12,187 nt of DNA, taken from positions 1 to 12,187 of the forward strand of contig JAGWMH010000030.1 of NCBI GenBank assembly GCA_028871775.1, given 5' to 3'. The DNA is from Betaproteobacteria bacterium (lineage in GTDB: Bacteria; Pseudomonadota; Gammaproteobacteria; Burkholderiales; Gallionellaceae). Positions 1-8,300 of the stretch are shown one piece after another. A program made the position numbers and the translations under genes. The notes beneath the pieces were generated by a model. That model was given only the letters and a program-made list of their open reading frames with translations. It did not search any database and was not told where the DNA came from. Numbering within the stretch: position 1 is the stretch's first letter; the number at the start of each line of letters is the position of its first letter.

Positions 1-136
1 TCTCACCCAGTTTGTCCACCGGAATGAACACTCTCGGGTGCGCATTCCACAGGCTCATGCCGGGCGTGGGGCAATGCAGCGGCAGGTCGGCGGCGGTGAC
101 TTCGATGTAGTGCTGCGTGGCGAGTTCGGCTTGCAT
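1..136 (-). CDS. Zinc-finger domain-containing protein (zf-CHCC family), C-terminus cut by the window edge
   Basis: Reading leftwards from the ATG at 136-134 gives 45 residues before the edge. They include the segment LHCPTPGMSLWNAHPRVFIP, which is the N-terminal half of the short CHCC zinc-finger proteins (usually about 60-70 residues). Cys22 and His33 would be the first two metal ligands; the CxxC pair that completes the site should lie beyond position 1. A strong ribosome binding site (TAAGGAG on the minus strand, 144-150) precedes the ATG and overlaps the ilvE stop codon. The gap to ilvE is only 11 nt, so the two are almost certainly co-transcribed and perhaps translationally coupled. The family is related to a small subunit of mitochondrial complex I, but its bacterial role is unsettled and I assign no specific function. 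Confidence 0.85.
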   Translation of the reverse strand, partial: MQAELATQHYIEVTAADLPLHCPTPGMSLWNAHPRVFIPVDKLGE

Positions 137-147
137 AAAAATTCTCC

Positions 148-1068
148 TTAAACGTGTGCCAACCAATCTGCGTGCTGCGGATTTCTTCCGCTGACGCAAT
201 CGAAGAATAGCGCTTGCAGGCGGTGGGTAACAGGGCCGCGCGAACCGCAGCCGATGGTGCGGTTGTCCAGTTCGCGGATCGGTGTTACTTCCGCCGCGGT
301 GCCGGTGAAGAAGGCTTCGTCGGCGCAATACACCTCGTCGCGCGTGATGCGTTTTTCGATCAGCGGAATGCCCAGGTCGGCGGCCAGCGCGAGGATGGAG
401 TCGCGCGTGATGCCTTCCAGGCAGGAGGTCAGATCGGGCGTATACAGCTTGCCCTTCTTTACGATGAAAATGTTTTCGCCCGCGCCCTCTGCCACATAGC
501 CATCCACATCCAGCAGCAGCGCCTCGTCATAGCCATCGTGCGCCACTTCCTGATGCGCCAGGATGGAGTTGGTGTAGGTGCCGACCGATTTGGAGCGGCA
601 CATGTTGATGTTCACATGGTGGCGGGTGAAGCTCGAGGTCTTCACGCGGATGCCTTTCTCCATGCCCTCCGCGCCGAGATAAGCGCCCCACGGCCAGGCC
701 GCGACGGCGACGTGCACCGAGAGCGTGGTGGCGGCGATGCCCATGGCTTCGGAACCGAAGAACACGACGGGGCGGATATAGCAGGATTCCAGCCTGTTGG
801 CGCGCACCACTTCGCGTTGCGCTTCCATCAGGGTTTCCTTGTCGAAAGGCATTTTCATCTTGAAGATGTAAGCCGAATTGAACAGGCGATCGGTGTGCTC
901 CTTGAGGCGGAAGATTGCGGTGCCACCGCTGGTTTTGTATGCGCGCACGCCTTCGAACACACCCATGCCATAGTGCAAGGTGTGGGTCAGCACGTGCGTA
1001 GTGGCATCGCGCCAGGGCACGAGTTTGCCGTCATACCAGATAAAACCGTCACGGTCAGCCATAGACAT
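148..1068 (-). CDS. ilvE: Branched-chain amino acid aminotransferase
   Basis: This is a PLP fold-type IV transaminase of 306 residues, close to the usual IlvE length. It catalyses the last step of leucine, isoleucine and valine synthesis in the cytoplasm, using glutamate as amino donor. Visible landmarks are EGVRAY (39-44), YIRP (97-100, substrate/phosphate region), the presumed Schiff-base Lys160 in CRSKSVGTYTNS, Glu194 in AEGAGENIF (contacts the PLP ring nitrogen in the family), EGITRDS (218-224) and FFTGTAAEVTPI near the end. Lys160 falls at the same number as in E. coli IlvE. Two ATGs lie two codons apart (1068 and 1062). An AAGGAA sits about nine bases before the first, which favours 1068. 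The zinc-finger gene follows 11 nt downstream. A D-amino acid or aminodeoxychorismate relative is possible by fold but less likely given these motifs. Confidence 0.96.
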   Translation of the reverse strand: MSMADRDGFIWYDGKLVPWRDATTHVLTHTLHYGMGVFEGVRAYKTSGGTAIFRLKEHTDRLFNSAYIFKMKMPFDKETLMEAQREVVRANRLESCYIRPVVFFGSEAMGIAATTLSVHVAVAAWPWGAYLGAEGMEKGIRVKTSSFTRHHVNINMCRSKSVGTYTNSILAHQEVAHDGYDEALLLDVDGYVAEGAGENIFIVKKGKLYTPDLTSCLEGITRDSILALAADLGIPLIEKRITRDEVYCADEAFFTGTAAEVTPIRELDNRTIGCGSRGPVTHRLQALFFDCVSGRNPQHADWLAHV

Positions 1069-1105
1069 GGTTGGGGTTCCTTAAATGAGTATCGCGAAAG
1101 GCGTG

Positions 1106-1134
1106 ATTCTAGCTTCTTCTGCGCGGTTTATGAA
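1106..1134 (-). promoter_or_regulatory. Candidate sigma70 promoter for ilvE
   Basis: Read on the minus strand, TTCATA (1129-1134; four of six matches to TTGACA) and TAGAAT (1106-1111; five of six to TATAAT) are separated by exactly 17 bp. Transcription would start near 1099, giving a leader of about 30 nt that contains the AAGGAA ribosome binding site. The rest of the 199-nt gap between the divergent ilvE and cyclase genes (1069-1267) holds no convincing plus-strand promoter and no other clear site. This is a consensus match by eye only. Confidence 0.45.
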
Positions 1135-1267
1135 GCATAGCGGTGAAATTGTATAGGCCGAATGGCATAATTCTTTTCCTGTGGTTCATGTATCATTGTT
1201 TAAGTGAGGGTGCGGTTGTTAAGACCGGTTTGAATCTGTTGTATGGAATATTGCCACGGGGATAAGG

Positions 1268-2533
1268 ATGGCTGAGCTATCCGGTTTGCCAGGAGAAGCA
1301 ACGACCTGGGAAATAAATGAGCAGGAAGAACAGCTAAAGAGGAGCTTGCTGATTTTCGCCTGCGCCTTCATGACGTTCGCGGTCACGTTTTGGCTGGCGA
1401 TCTACTGGATGTTGGGGACGAAATTATCCAGCAACGTGCCATTGGCCTACCAGGCGATTTCTGTCACATCCTTGGTGTATTACCATCGGACGCGCGATTT
1501 CGTTATGTTCCGATTCATCCAGTTATGCCTGTTCCTGTTTGCGCCCTTCATCATGCAGTGGAGCATGGGCAGTTCCGTGACTTCGAGCGGCGCGATGTTA
1601 TGGGCGCTGCTCGCCCCGCTGGGGGCGGTGGTAGCGGTTGGCTGGCGTGAATCCATTCCCTGGTTCATTGCCTACATCGTGCTGACGGTGGTATCGGGTT
1701 TTTTCGATTATTTTCTTGGGGCGGGGCTGTATACCGGTATTCCGCTGAAGACCATAGGGGTGTTCTTCGCGCTCAACTTTGCCGCGATGTCCTCCATCAT
1801 CTATTTCCTGCTGCGTTATTTCGTGCTGGAATCTGAAAGGATGAAAAGCCAGCTTGGTCGGCAACACAAGCAGTTGGTTGAGGAACAGGAAAAATCGGAG
1901 CGATTGCTGTGCAATGTGTTGCCGAATCATATTGCGCAACGGTTAAAGAGCAAACCGGGTTTGATTGCCGACGGCTATGCAGACGTGACGGTGATGTTTG
2001 CCGATATAGTCAATTTTACGCAACTCACCGAAGAGATGTCGCCGGAGCAGATGGTGGATTTGCTTAATACGGTTTTTTCCTGGTTCGACTCTTTCTCCGA
2101 GAGATACAGCCTGGAGAAGATCAAGACCATAGGTGATGCCTACATGGTGGTCGGCGGACTCATATGCGATAACCGGGACTATGTCAGAAATATTGCCGAC
2201 ATGGCTTTGGAAATACGTGAGTTCGTTGCAAGCCATCCCGAACTGGTCAAGCATAATCTTGCTGTCCATATCGGTATTGCCACCGGGCCGGTTGTGGCGG
2301 GAGTAATAGGTACCAAGCGCATCATCTACGACTTGTGGGGCGACACGGTCAATATTGCCAGCCGCCTGACCGATGAAGCGACAGGAGGGCACATCCAGGT
2401 TGACAAGACCACCTACAACCGCCTGCGCAAATATTACCAGTTCGACCCGCCGGGTATCACCCACCTCAAGGGAAAGGGTGATATGGACACATACCGGCTG
2501 ATTGGGAAGATACCGAATACGGCGGATGATTAA
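1268..2533 (+). CDS. Membrane-anchored class III adenylate cyclase
   Basis: The protein has 421 residues. After a polar N-terminus (1-24) come about six hydrophobic segments, roughly 26-49, 57-72, 78-97, 105-125, 131-150 and 160-184. A charged helical linker (187-215) with the typical LLCNVLPNHIAQRL stretch follows, then a catalytic domain (about 236-412). Metal-binding aspartates are Asp246 (FADIVNFT) and Asp290 (IGDAY). Lys286 (KIKTIGD) and Asp355 (YDLWGD) are the pair that selects adenine in class IIIa enzymes, and Asn362 and Arg366 (VNIASR) are the transition-state residues. All key residues are present in one chain, so an active homodimer making cAMP from ATP is expected. The ATG at 1268 follows GGGGATAAGG; the AAGG is too close, so GGGG is the likelier binding site. 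The gene converges on glnE with overlapping stop codons. Its base composition looks somewhat more AT-rich than its neighbours. What it senses is not visible. Confidence 0.92.
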   Translation: MAELSGLPGEATTWEINEQEEQLKRSLLIFACAFMTFAVTFWLAIYWMLGTKLSSNVPLAYQAISVTSLVYYHRTRDFVMFRFIQLCLFLFAPFIMQWSMGSSVTSSGAMLWALLAPLGAVVAVGWRESIPWFIAYIVLTVVSGFFDYFLGAGLYTGIPLKTIGVFFALNFAAMSSIIYFLLRYFVLESERMKSQLGRQHKQLVEEQEKSERLLCNVLPNHIAQRLKSKPGLIADGYADVTVMFADIVNFTQLTEEMSPEQMVDLLNTVFSWFDSFSERYSLEKIKTIGDAYMVVGGLICDNRDYVRNIADMALEIREFVASHPELVKHNLAVHIGIATGPVVAGVIGTKRIIYDLWGDTVNIASRLTDEATGGHIQVDKTTYNRLRKYYQFDPPGITHLKGKGDMDTYRLIGKIPNTADD

Positions 2534-5253
2534 GCCGCCAGCAGCATTCCCCATAGCGCCAGCACCGGCGCGGTTTCTATCTCTCCCGCGTTGATGCGGC
2601 TTGGCGACTGGTTGTTCAGGCGCAGCTTGTGTTGCAGGGCGCGCAGGCGGCGGTAAATGCCGCATACCTCCTCTGCCAGTTGGGCATCAATCAAACCCAG
2701 TGTGCCGGCGCATTTCAGCAGCGCCAGGTTGCCGCTGTTGGCTGTCAGCTCCGGATGCGCACTCGCATGGGCAAGCACCAGGAATTGCACCAGGAATTCG
2801 ATATCCACCATGCCGCCACGGTCATGCTTGATGTCAAACAAACCGCTCCTGGCCGGGTGTTCATCGCGCATCTTCTGCCGCATCGCAACGATTTCATGGC
2901 GTAGTGCATCGTGGTCACGCGGCTTGCGCAGCACTTCCTTGCGAATGGCTTCAAACTGCTCGCCCACGCGTGCATCTCCGGCACTGAAGCGTGCGCGCGT
3001 CAATGCCTGATGTTCCCACACCCAGGCATGCTGCTGCTGGTATTCCGCGAACGCCGGGATTGAACTGACCAGCAAACCGCTGGCGCCATTCGGGCGCAGC
3101 CGCAGATCGATTTCATACAGGCGGCCGGACGAAGTGTGGCTGCTCAGCATGGTGTTGATGTTCCTGGCCAGCCGGGCGTAGATTTCCGCCGCGTCCGGAT
3201 GTGGATCGTCGTACAGGAAGATCAGGTCGAGATCGGAGGCATAACCCAGCTCGCGCCCGCCCAGTTTGCCGTAGGCAATGACAGCGAATTGTGCCTGTTC
3301 CTGGTGTTTCTTGCGCGTATCGCGCCAGCACAGTTGCAGCACATGGCGCAGGATCAGGTCGGCCAGGTCGCTGAGATGGTCGCTCAATTTTTCCAGCGGC
3401 AACAGGCCCTGCAAGTCCATCGCCAGCAGGTGAAAGGTCTGGCTGTGCTGGAATTGGCGCAGCACGTCCATTTGCCGCTCCAAATCAGCAGCGCACCCCG
3501 CCAGTTGTTCCCGCAGCGCGATGTCGAGCGCCGGCCAGTCCGGCGCACGGTAAATTTCGCGCTCGTTCAGCAGTTCATCGAGCAGGATGGGGTACTGGAT
3601 CAGGTAGTCGCACGCCCATTCACTGGCGCTGGCTATGCTCACCAGGCGTTGCAGCACCTGCGGGTATTCCGCCAGAAAGGCCAGATAGGAGGCGCGCCGG
3701 CTGATGCTTTCCAGCAGATTGAGGACCCGCGGCAAGGTCTGGTCGCGGTTCTGCGGTGCGGCACATAACGCGATGAATTGCGGAATCAGCATGTCCATGC
3801 GTTGCCGGCTGGTTTCCGGCAACTGACGGTAGCGGCCGCTGTCACGGATATGCAGCAGCCGCTCGGCCAGATTCATGGCATCGGCATAGCCCAGTTCTCC
3901 CAGGCTGTCGCGCACTTCTTCCAGGCGCATGTTCTCGCGCCACAGCGCGCTGTCCTGCACTGTGTCATCAGGCTCGGCGTTTTCCTGGGTGCTGAAAATC
4001 TGCGCGAACTGCTCGCTCACCAGTGCGCGGTGCCGGTTCAGTTGTTCCAGCATGGCGCCGTAATCCGGATAGCCCATGCCTGCCGCCACCAGCGCCTGGT
4101 CGCCGGAGTTTCCCGGCAAGTCCTGGGTTTGCTGGTCGTCCAGGTATTGCAGGCGATGTTCTAGGTTGCGCAGGAAAATATAAGCCGCACTCAATCCCGT
4201 CACGGTTTCCGGCGTGAGCTGGCCGCCTTCGCGCAGGAGTTGCAGCACTTGCAGGGTGGGGCGGGTGCGCAGCTGTACTTCGCGCCCGCCGCGTATCAAC
4301 TGGAATACCTGGGCGATGAACTCAATCTCGCGGATACCGCCGGGCCCCAGCTTGATGTTGTTGAGCCGGTCGCGCCGCTGCACTTCCTGGCGGATTTGCG
4401 CGTGCAGCTTGCGCATGGATGCGAAAGCGCCGAAGTCGAGATATTTGCGGAACACGAAGGGCTGGGTGAGTTGCATGAGTTCTTTCTCGGCATGGCTTCC
4501 AACAGGGGAAATTACGCGCGCCTTGATCCAGGCATAACGTTCCCATTCACGCCCCTGTGCAACCAGATATTCCTCCAGTGCCGCATGGCTCATCACCAGC
4601 GGGCCGCTGTCGCCGTAGGGGCGCAGGCGCATGTCGACGCGGAACACATAGCCTTCCCCGGTCGGCTCGTGAATCAGGCTGATCAGGCGGCGGCCAAGTT
4701 TGGAGAAGAATTCGTGGTTGCTGATGCTGCGCGAGCCGTTGCTGTCGCCGTCTTCCGGATAGACAAAAATCAGGTCGATATCCGAGGAAACATTGAGTTC
4801 CCCGCCGCCCAGTTTGCCCATGCCGATCACCAGCAACTCCTGCGGCATGCCGCTGAGGGCGCCCATCGGCTGGCCATATTGCGCAACCAGCGACTGCATG
4901 ACGAAAGCCTGCGCGCGCCGCACGGCAAGCTCCGCCAGCGCCGTCATGCAGGCCATCACTTCGCTCAGGTCGGCCAGGCCGCCCAGGTCGCGAGCCAGCA
5001 ACTTGAGCATCACATGCTTGCGCAGGCGGCGCAACGCGCGTGACAGCGAGTCTTCGTCGGTAATCGGCATGGCGTCCAGCCATGCTTCCATTTCCGCAGC
5101 GTTGCACGGTTGCGCGTAATGCGTGCGCAGCCACGGCAGCAGTTCGCCAGAGGTATCGCTGTCGAGCAGACGTTGCACATAACGGCTACAGTTCAGTGCA
5201 CGCCGCAAAACAGCGTCAAAATCGGCGGCGGCGGGAGTGATGGCGGTGTTCAC
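2530..5253 (-). CDS. glnE: Bifunctional glutamine synthetase adenylyltransferase/deadenylylase
   Basis: GlnE attaches AMP to, and removes it from, a tyrosine of glutamine synthetase, tuning nitrogen assimilation under control of PII (GlnB). At 907 residues it is slightly shorter than the E. coli protein (about 946). The two nucleotidyltransferase domains are clear. The N-terminal deadenylylase domain has GMGKLGGGELNVSSDIDLIF (144-163, metal residues Asp158 and Asp160) and GPGGIREIEF (303-312). The C-terminal adenylyltransferase domain has AYGKLGG...SDLDLIF with Asp674 and Asp676, and HDRGGMVDIEF (810-820). Both active sites look intact. The start is GTG at 5253; an in-frame TAA lies 12-15 bases upstream and the first in-frame ATG is only at codon 55, so GTG is the reasonable choice. 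It has no good Shine-Dalgarno sequence. The gene is divergent from yhdP, and its stop overlaps that of the cyclase. Confidence 0.97.
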   Translation of the reverse strand: MNTAITPAAADFDAVLRRALNCSRYVQRLLDSDTSGELLPWLRTHYAQPCNAAEMEAWLDAMPITDEDSLSRALRRLRKHVMLKLLARDLGGLADLSEVMACMTALAELAVRRAQAFVMQSLVAQYGQPMGALSGMPQELLVIGMGKLGGGELNVSSDIDLIFVYPEDGDSNGSRSISNHEFFSKLGRRLISLIHEPTGEGYVFRVDMRLRPYGDSGPLVMSHAALEEYLVAQGREWERYAWIKARVISPVGSHAEKELMQLTQPFVFRKYLDFGAFASMRKLHAQIRQEVQRRDRLNNIKLGPGGIREIEFIAQVFQLIRGGREVQLRTRPTLQVLQLLREGGQLTPETVTGLSAAYIFLRNLEHRLQYLDDQQTQDLPGNSGDQALVAAGMGYPDYGAMLEQLNRHRALVSEQFAQIFSTQENAEPDDTVQDSALWRENMRLEEVRDSLGELGYADAMNLAERLLHIRDSGRYRQLPETSRQRMDMLIPQFIALCAAPQNRDQTLPRVLNLLESISRRASYLAFLAEYPQVLQRLVSIASASEWACDYLIQYPILLDELLNEREIYRAPDWPALDIALREQLAGCAADLERQMDVLRQFQHSQTFHLLAMDLQGLLPLEKLSDHLSDLADLILRHVLQLCWRDTRKKHQEQAQFAVIAYGKLGGRELGYASDLDLIFLYDDPHPDAAEIYARLARNINTMLSSHTSSGRLYEIDLRLRPNGASGLLVSSIPAFAEYQQQHAWVWEHQALTRARFSAGDARVGEQFEAIRKEVLRKPRDHDALRHEIVAMRQKMRDEHPARSGLFDIKHDRGGMVDIEFLVQFLVLAHASAHPELTANSGNLALLKCAGTLGLIDAQLAEEVCGIYRRLRALQHKLRLNNQSPSRINAGEIETAPVLALWGMLLAA
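3801..3823. repeat. Perfect 8-bp inverted repeat inside glnE
   Basis: GTTGCCGG (3801-3808) and CCGGCAAC (3816-3823) are exact reverse complements around a 7-nt loop. The hairpin lies within glnE coding sequence, between the two catalytic domains. No T-run follows on either strand, so it is not an intrinsic terminator. It may be only a by-product of codon choice. Confidence 0.5.
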
Positions 5254-5357
5254 TGGGTGGTCTTCGGGTTAGAATGCGCGTTCATCATGTCTCATTATAA
5301 ATCCCGGATGCCTGCCTTGGTTTGTCTGTTCGCATGGCCTGCGGGCCTTACTGTCAA
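5254..5357. promoter_or_regulatory. Divergent glnE/yhdP control region with a candidate glnE -10 box
   Basis: This 104-nt gap must hold the promoters of both glnE and yhdP. On the minus strand a perfect TATAAT occupies 5294-5299; transcription from it would start about 34 nt before the glnE GTG. No good -35 is found 16-18 bp upstream of it. On the plus strand an overlapping TATAAA (5296-5301) and a TAGAAT (5270-5275) are possible -10 boxes for yhdP, again without a convincing -35. If both strands use this AT-rich spot, the two promoters would compete or share an activator. Confidence 0.35.
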
Positions 5358-8300
5358 ATGTTGAAAACTTCCCTGCGCTTTGCCTGGCGCGGCCTCAGCC
5401 ATTTATCCCGTATTGCGCTGGTTGGTTCGGTGCTGCTAATAATTGCCATAGGGGGTTTGCTGCTGGGGTTGCGTTACTGGATATTGCCGGACATCGAGCG
5501 TTATCACGGCATTATCACTGTCTCTGCCAGCCGGGCCATCGGACAGCCGGTTTCCATCGGCAAGATAGAGGCAGATTGGAGCGGCATACACCCCCATTTG
5601 CTGCTTACTGATGTGCATATTCTGGACAAGCAGGGGCAGACCGCACTGGCATTGGAACGTGTGGATGGCGTCGTGTCATGGATGACTCTGCTGACCGGCG
5701 AGGTGCGCTTGCACAGCGTGGAGCTTGACCGGCCGAACCTGATGGTCAAGCGCGATGCGCAAGGCCTGCTGTACATCGCCGGCGTGGTGTTGTCCGACAA
5801 GACTTCGGATAAAAATCTGGCGGATTGGTTGCTGCATCAGGCGCGCATCGTGGTGCGCGATGCGCGCATCACCTGGCAGGATGAGCAGCGTGCCACTCCG
5901 GTTCTGGCATTTGATCGGGTGAACTTGCTCATCGTGAACAGCGGATTCATCGGGGGCTTCGGGTCGCACCACCGTTTTGCGTTGCGTGCGCTTCCTCAGA
6001 CGGAGTTGTCCGCGCAGCTTGACGTGCGCGGCGATTTTCACGGCAAAGGATTTGGCGACCTGAATGCATGGCGTGGGCAGTTATACATCCAGCTTGACTA
6101 TGCCGATGTGGGCGCATGGCGCACATGGCTGCCCCTGCCGGCTGGTTTCAAGCGCGGCGTGGGCGCATTGCGCGGCTGGATGGATGTCGAGGCAGGAAAG
6201 GTTACCAGGTTGACTGCCGACCTCGCATTGAAAAATGTGCTGGCACAACTGGCCGATGACCTGCTGCCCCTTGATTTGCGCACGCTGCGCGGGCGTGCTG
6301 CCTGGCAGAAAACAGCACAGTGGTCTGAAATCTCCACGCGCAAATTATCGTTGCAAATGAATAATGGCCTGCTGTTGCAGCCTACCGATTTTTACCTGCG
6401 GCTTGCCGCCGCCAAGGGAAAACAACCCGCCAGTGGCGAGGTGCGTGCCAATACGCTGGATTTGGCCAGCCTGGTCGGCATGACGGGTTATCTGCCGCTG
6501 GAGCGCAATTTAAAAAAACAGCTCGCCGAATTCGCGCCACAAGGGCAGGTCTCCCAGCTGAAAGCGAAGTGGCAGGGTAATGCGGACAATCTGGAGCATT
6601 ACGATATCAAGGCGCATTTCGACCAACTATCCATGAGGCGCGCAGGCAATCTGCCCGGCTTTAGCGGGCTGAGCGGGGAAGTAAACGGCAGCGACACCGG
6701 CGGCACGCTGATGCTGAATGCGCACAAACTGACGCTAGACGCGCCGCGAATCATGCCGGAGCCATTGGCGTTCGATACGCTCACTGCGCAAGGCAACTGG
6801 CGGGTGGGCAAGCAGGGGACGGAAGTAAAATTCAGCAACGTTTCCGCCGCCAACAGCGATCTCGCCGGAACTGTGTTCGGCAGCTTCCAGACCCTGCCGA
6901 ACAGCCCCGGCTTGATAGACCTGAACATTAATCTGACGCGCGCCGCTGTAGGCCATGCCGACCGCTATATCCCGCTGGGTGCGCTGGACAAGGAAACTCA
7001 CGCATGGTTGCGTGGCGCGTTGCTTGACGGGCAGGCCGACGAATTCGGCCTGCGCCTGAAAGGGAACCTGAACGATTTTCCGTTCACCGAAAACAGAAAA
7101 GGCCTCTTCCAGATACAGGCACGCATCAAGGGCGGAATGCTGGAATATGCCAGGGGCTGGCCGCGCATCGATAACATCACCGGCGAGTTGCTGATACAGG
7201 GCAAGCGGCTGGAGGTGACTGCACCGGCCGCCATGACGGCCGGTGGGCGTTTGCAGAAAGTCAGCGTGGTGTTGCCGGACATGACCAGCCCCGACCTGTT
7301 GTTGCAAGTGCGCGGCGAAGCGGTAGGCGAAACTGCGCGCTGCCTGGACTTCATCCAGAAAAGCCCGGTGCGAGGCTACATTGACGGCTTCACCGATAAC
7401 ATGACGGCGCGCGGCAATGGCAAGCTTAATTTGCAGGTGGATATTCCGCTGCGCGGCAGCAAACAGGTGGCTGTTTCCGGCAGCTATCATTTTGCCGACA
7501 ATGAAGTGAACCTGGGCGAAGGGGTACCCACCCTGTACAAGGCAAACGGCGAACTGCTGTTCACGGAATCCTCGATGCACACGCAGAACGCCAGCGCGCA
7601 GATTTTCGGCGGCCCGGCCACGCTGGCGCTGCAGAGCAGCGCAGACGGGGCAGTGAAAGCCAGGGTGCGCGGCAAGACCAATCTGGACTCACTGCGCACG
7701 AGCGCGCCACATCCGCTGTTGCGTTATCTGCATGGCGACAGCGAATGGAGGGCGGTGGTCACGGTCCAGAAGAAACTGACCGAGGTGCTGGTTATTTCAA
7801 ATCTGGCCGGCCTGGGTTCCGATTTGCCTGCGCCGTTCGCCAAGACCATAAGCGAAGCCATCCCGTTGCGTTTTGAAATGAAGAGTGTGACCGCGCAACA
7901 GGATGTGCTTACCCTGCAATACGGCAAGCTGCTGGGCGCGAAATTGTTGCGCCGCGAAGAGGGGGGTGAATGGGTCATCAAGCGCGGCACAGTGAATTTC
8001 GGCAGTGACGCCAAGTGGCCGGACAGGGATGGCGTGTGGCTCACCGGCACCGTGCCGCAGCTGTCGCTGGGAGGGTGGGTGGGCTTGGCTGGCGCATCCG
8101 GTGGTGCGTCAAAGGTCAGCATCGCAGGCGCCGACCTGCTGATCCAGAATCTGGATGTCTATGGCTACAAGGCGACTGATCTGCACATCAATGCGCGCAG
8201 CCGCAAGGGCATGCTCTCCGCACAACTGGCTTCCGGAGAAATAAACGGCAAGATGATCTGGCATCCGCAGGACAAAGGCAAGCTGACGGCACGTTTCAGG

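Noticed and set aside
214..1140. 308-residue open frame on the plus strand across ilvE
   Set aside because: It is an antisense shadow of ilvE, which has all family motifs. The product is Ala/Gly/His/Gln-rich, and no ribosome binding site or domain is seen.
1162..1182. Possible sigma54 promoter starting at TGGCA upstream of the cyclase
   Set aside because: The -24-like TGGCA is present, but the essential GC of the -12 element is missing at the correct distance.
1180..1200. Possible CRP (cAMP receptor) site TGTGG-N6-TATCA upstream of the cyclase
   Set aside because: An attractive idea for cAMP feedback, but only the left half resembles TGTGA; the right half matches poorly and there is no clear promoter to place it against.
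4240..5043. 267-residue plus-strand frame inside glnE
   Set aside because: It lies antisense to the N-terminal catalytic domain of glnE, has shadow-like composition and no motif.
5859..5870. 12-bp perfect palindrome GATGCGCGCATC
   Set aside because: It lies inside yhdP coding sequence in a stretch of repeated GCGC codons; it has no loop, no partner site and no likely role.
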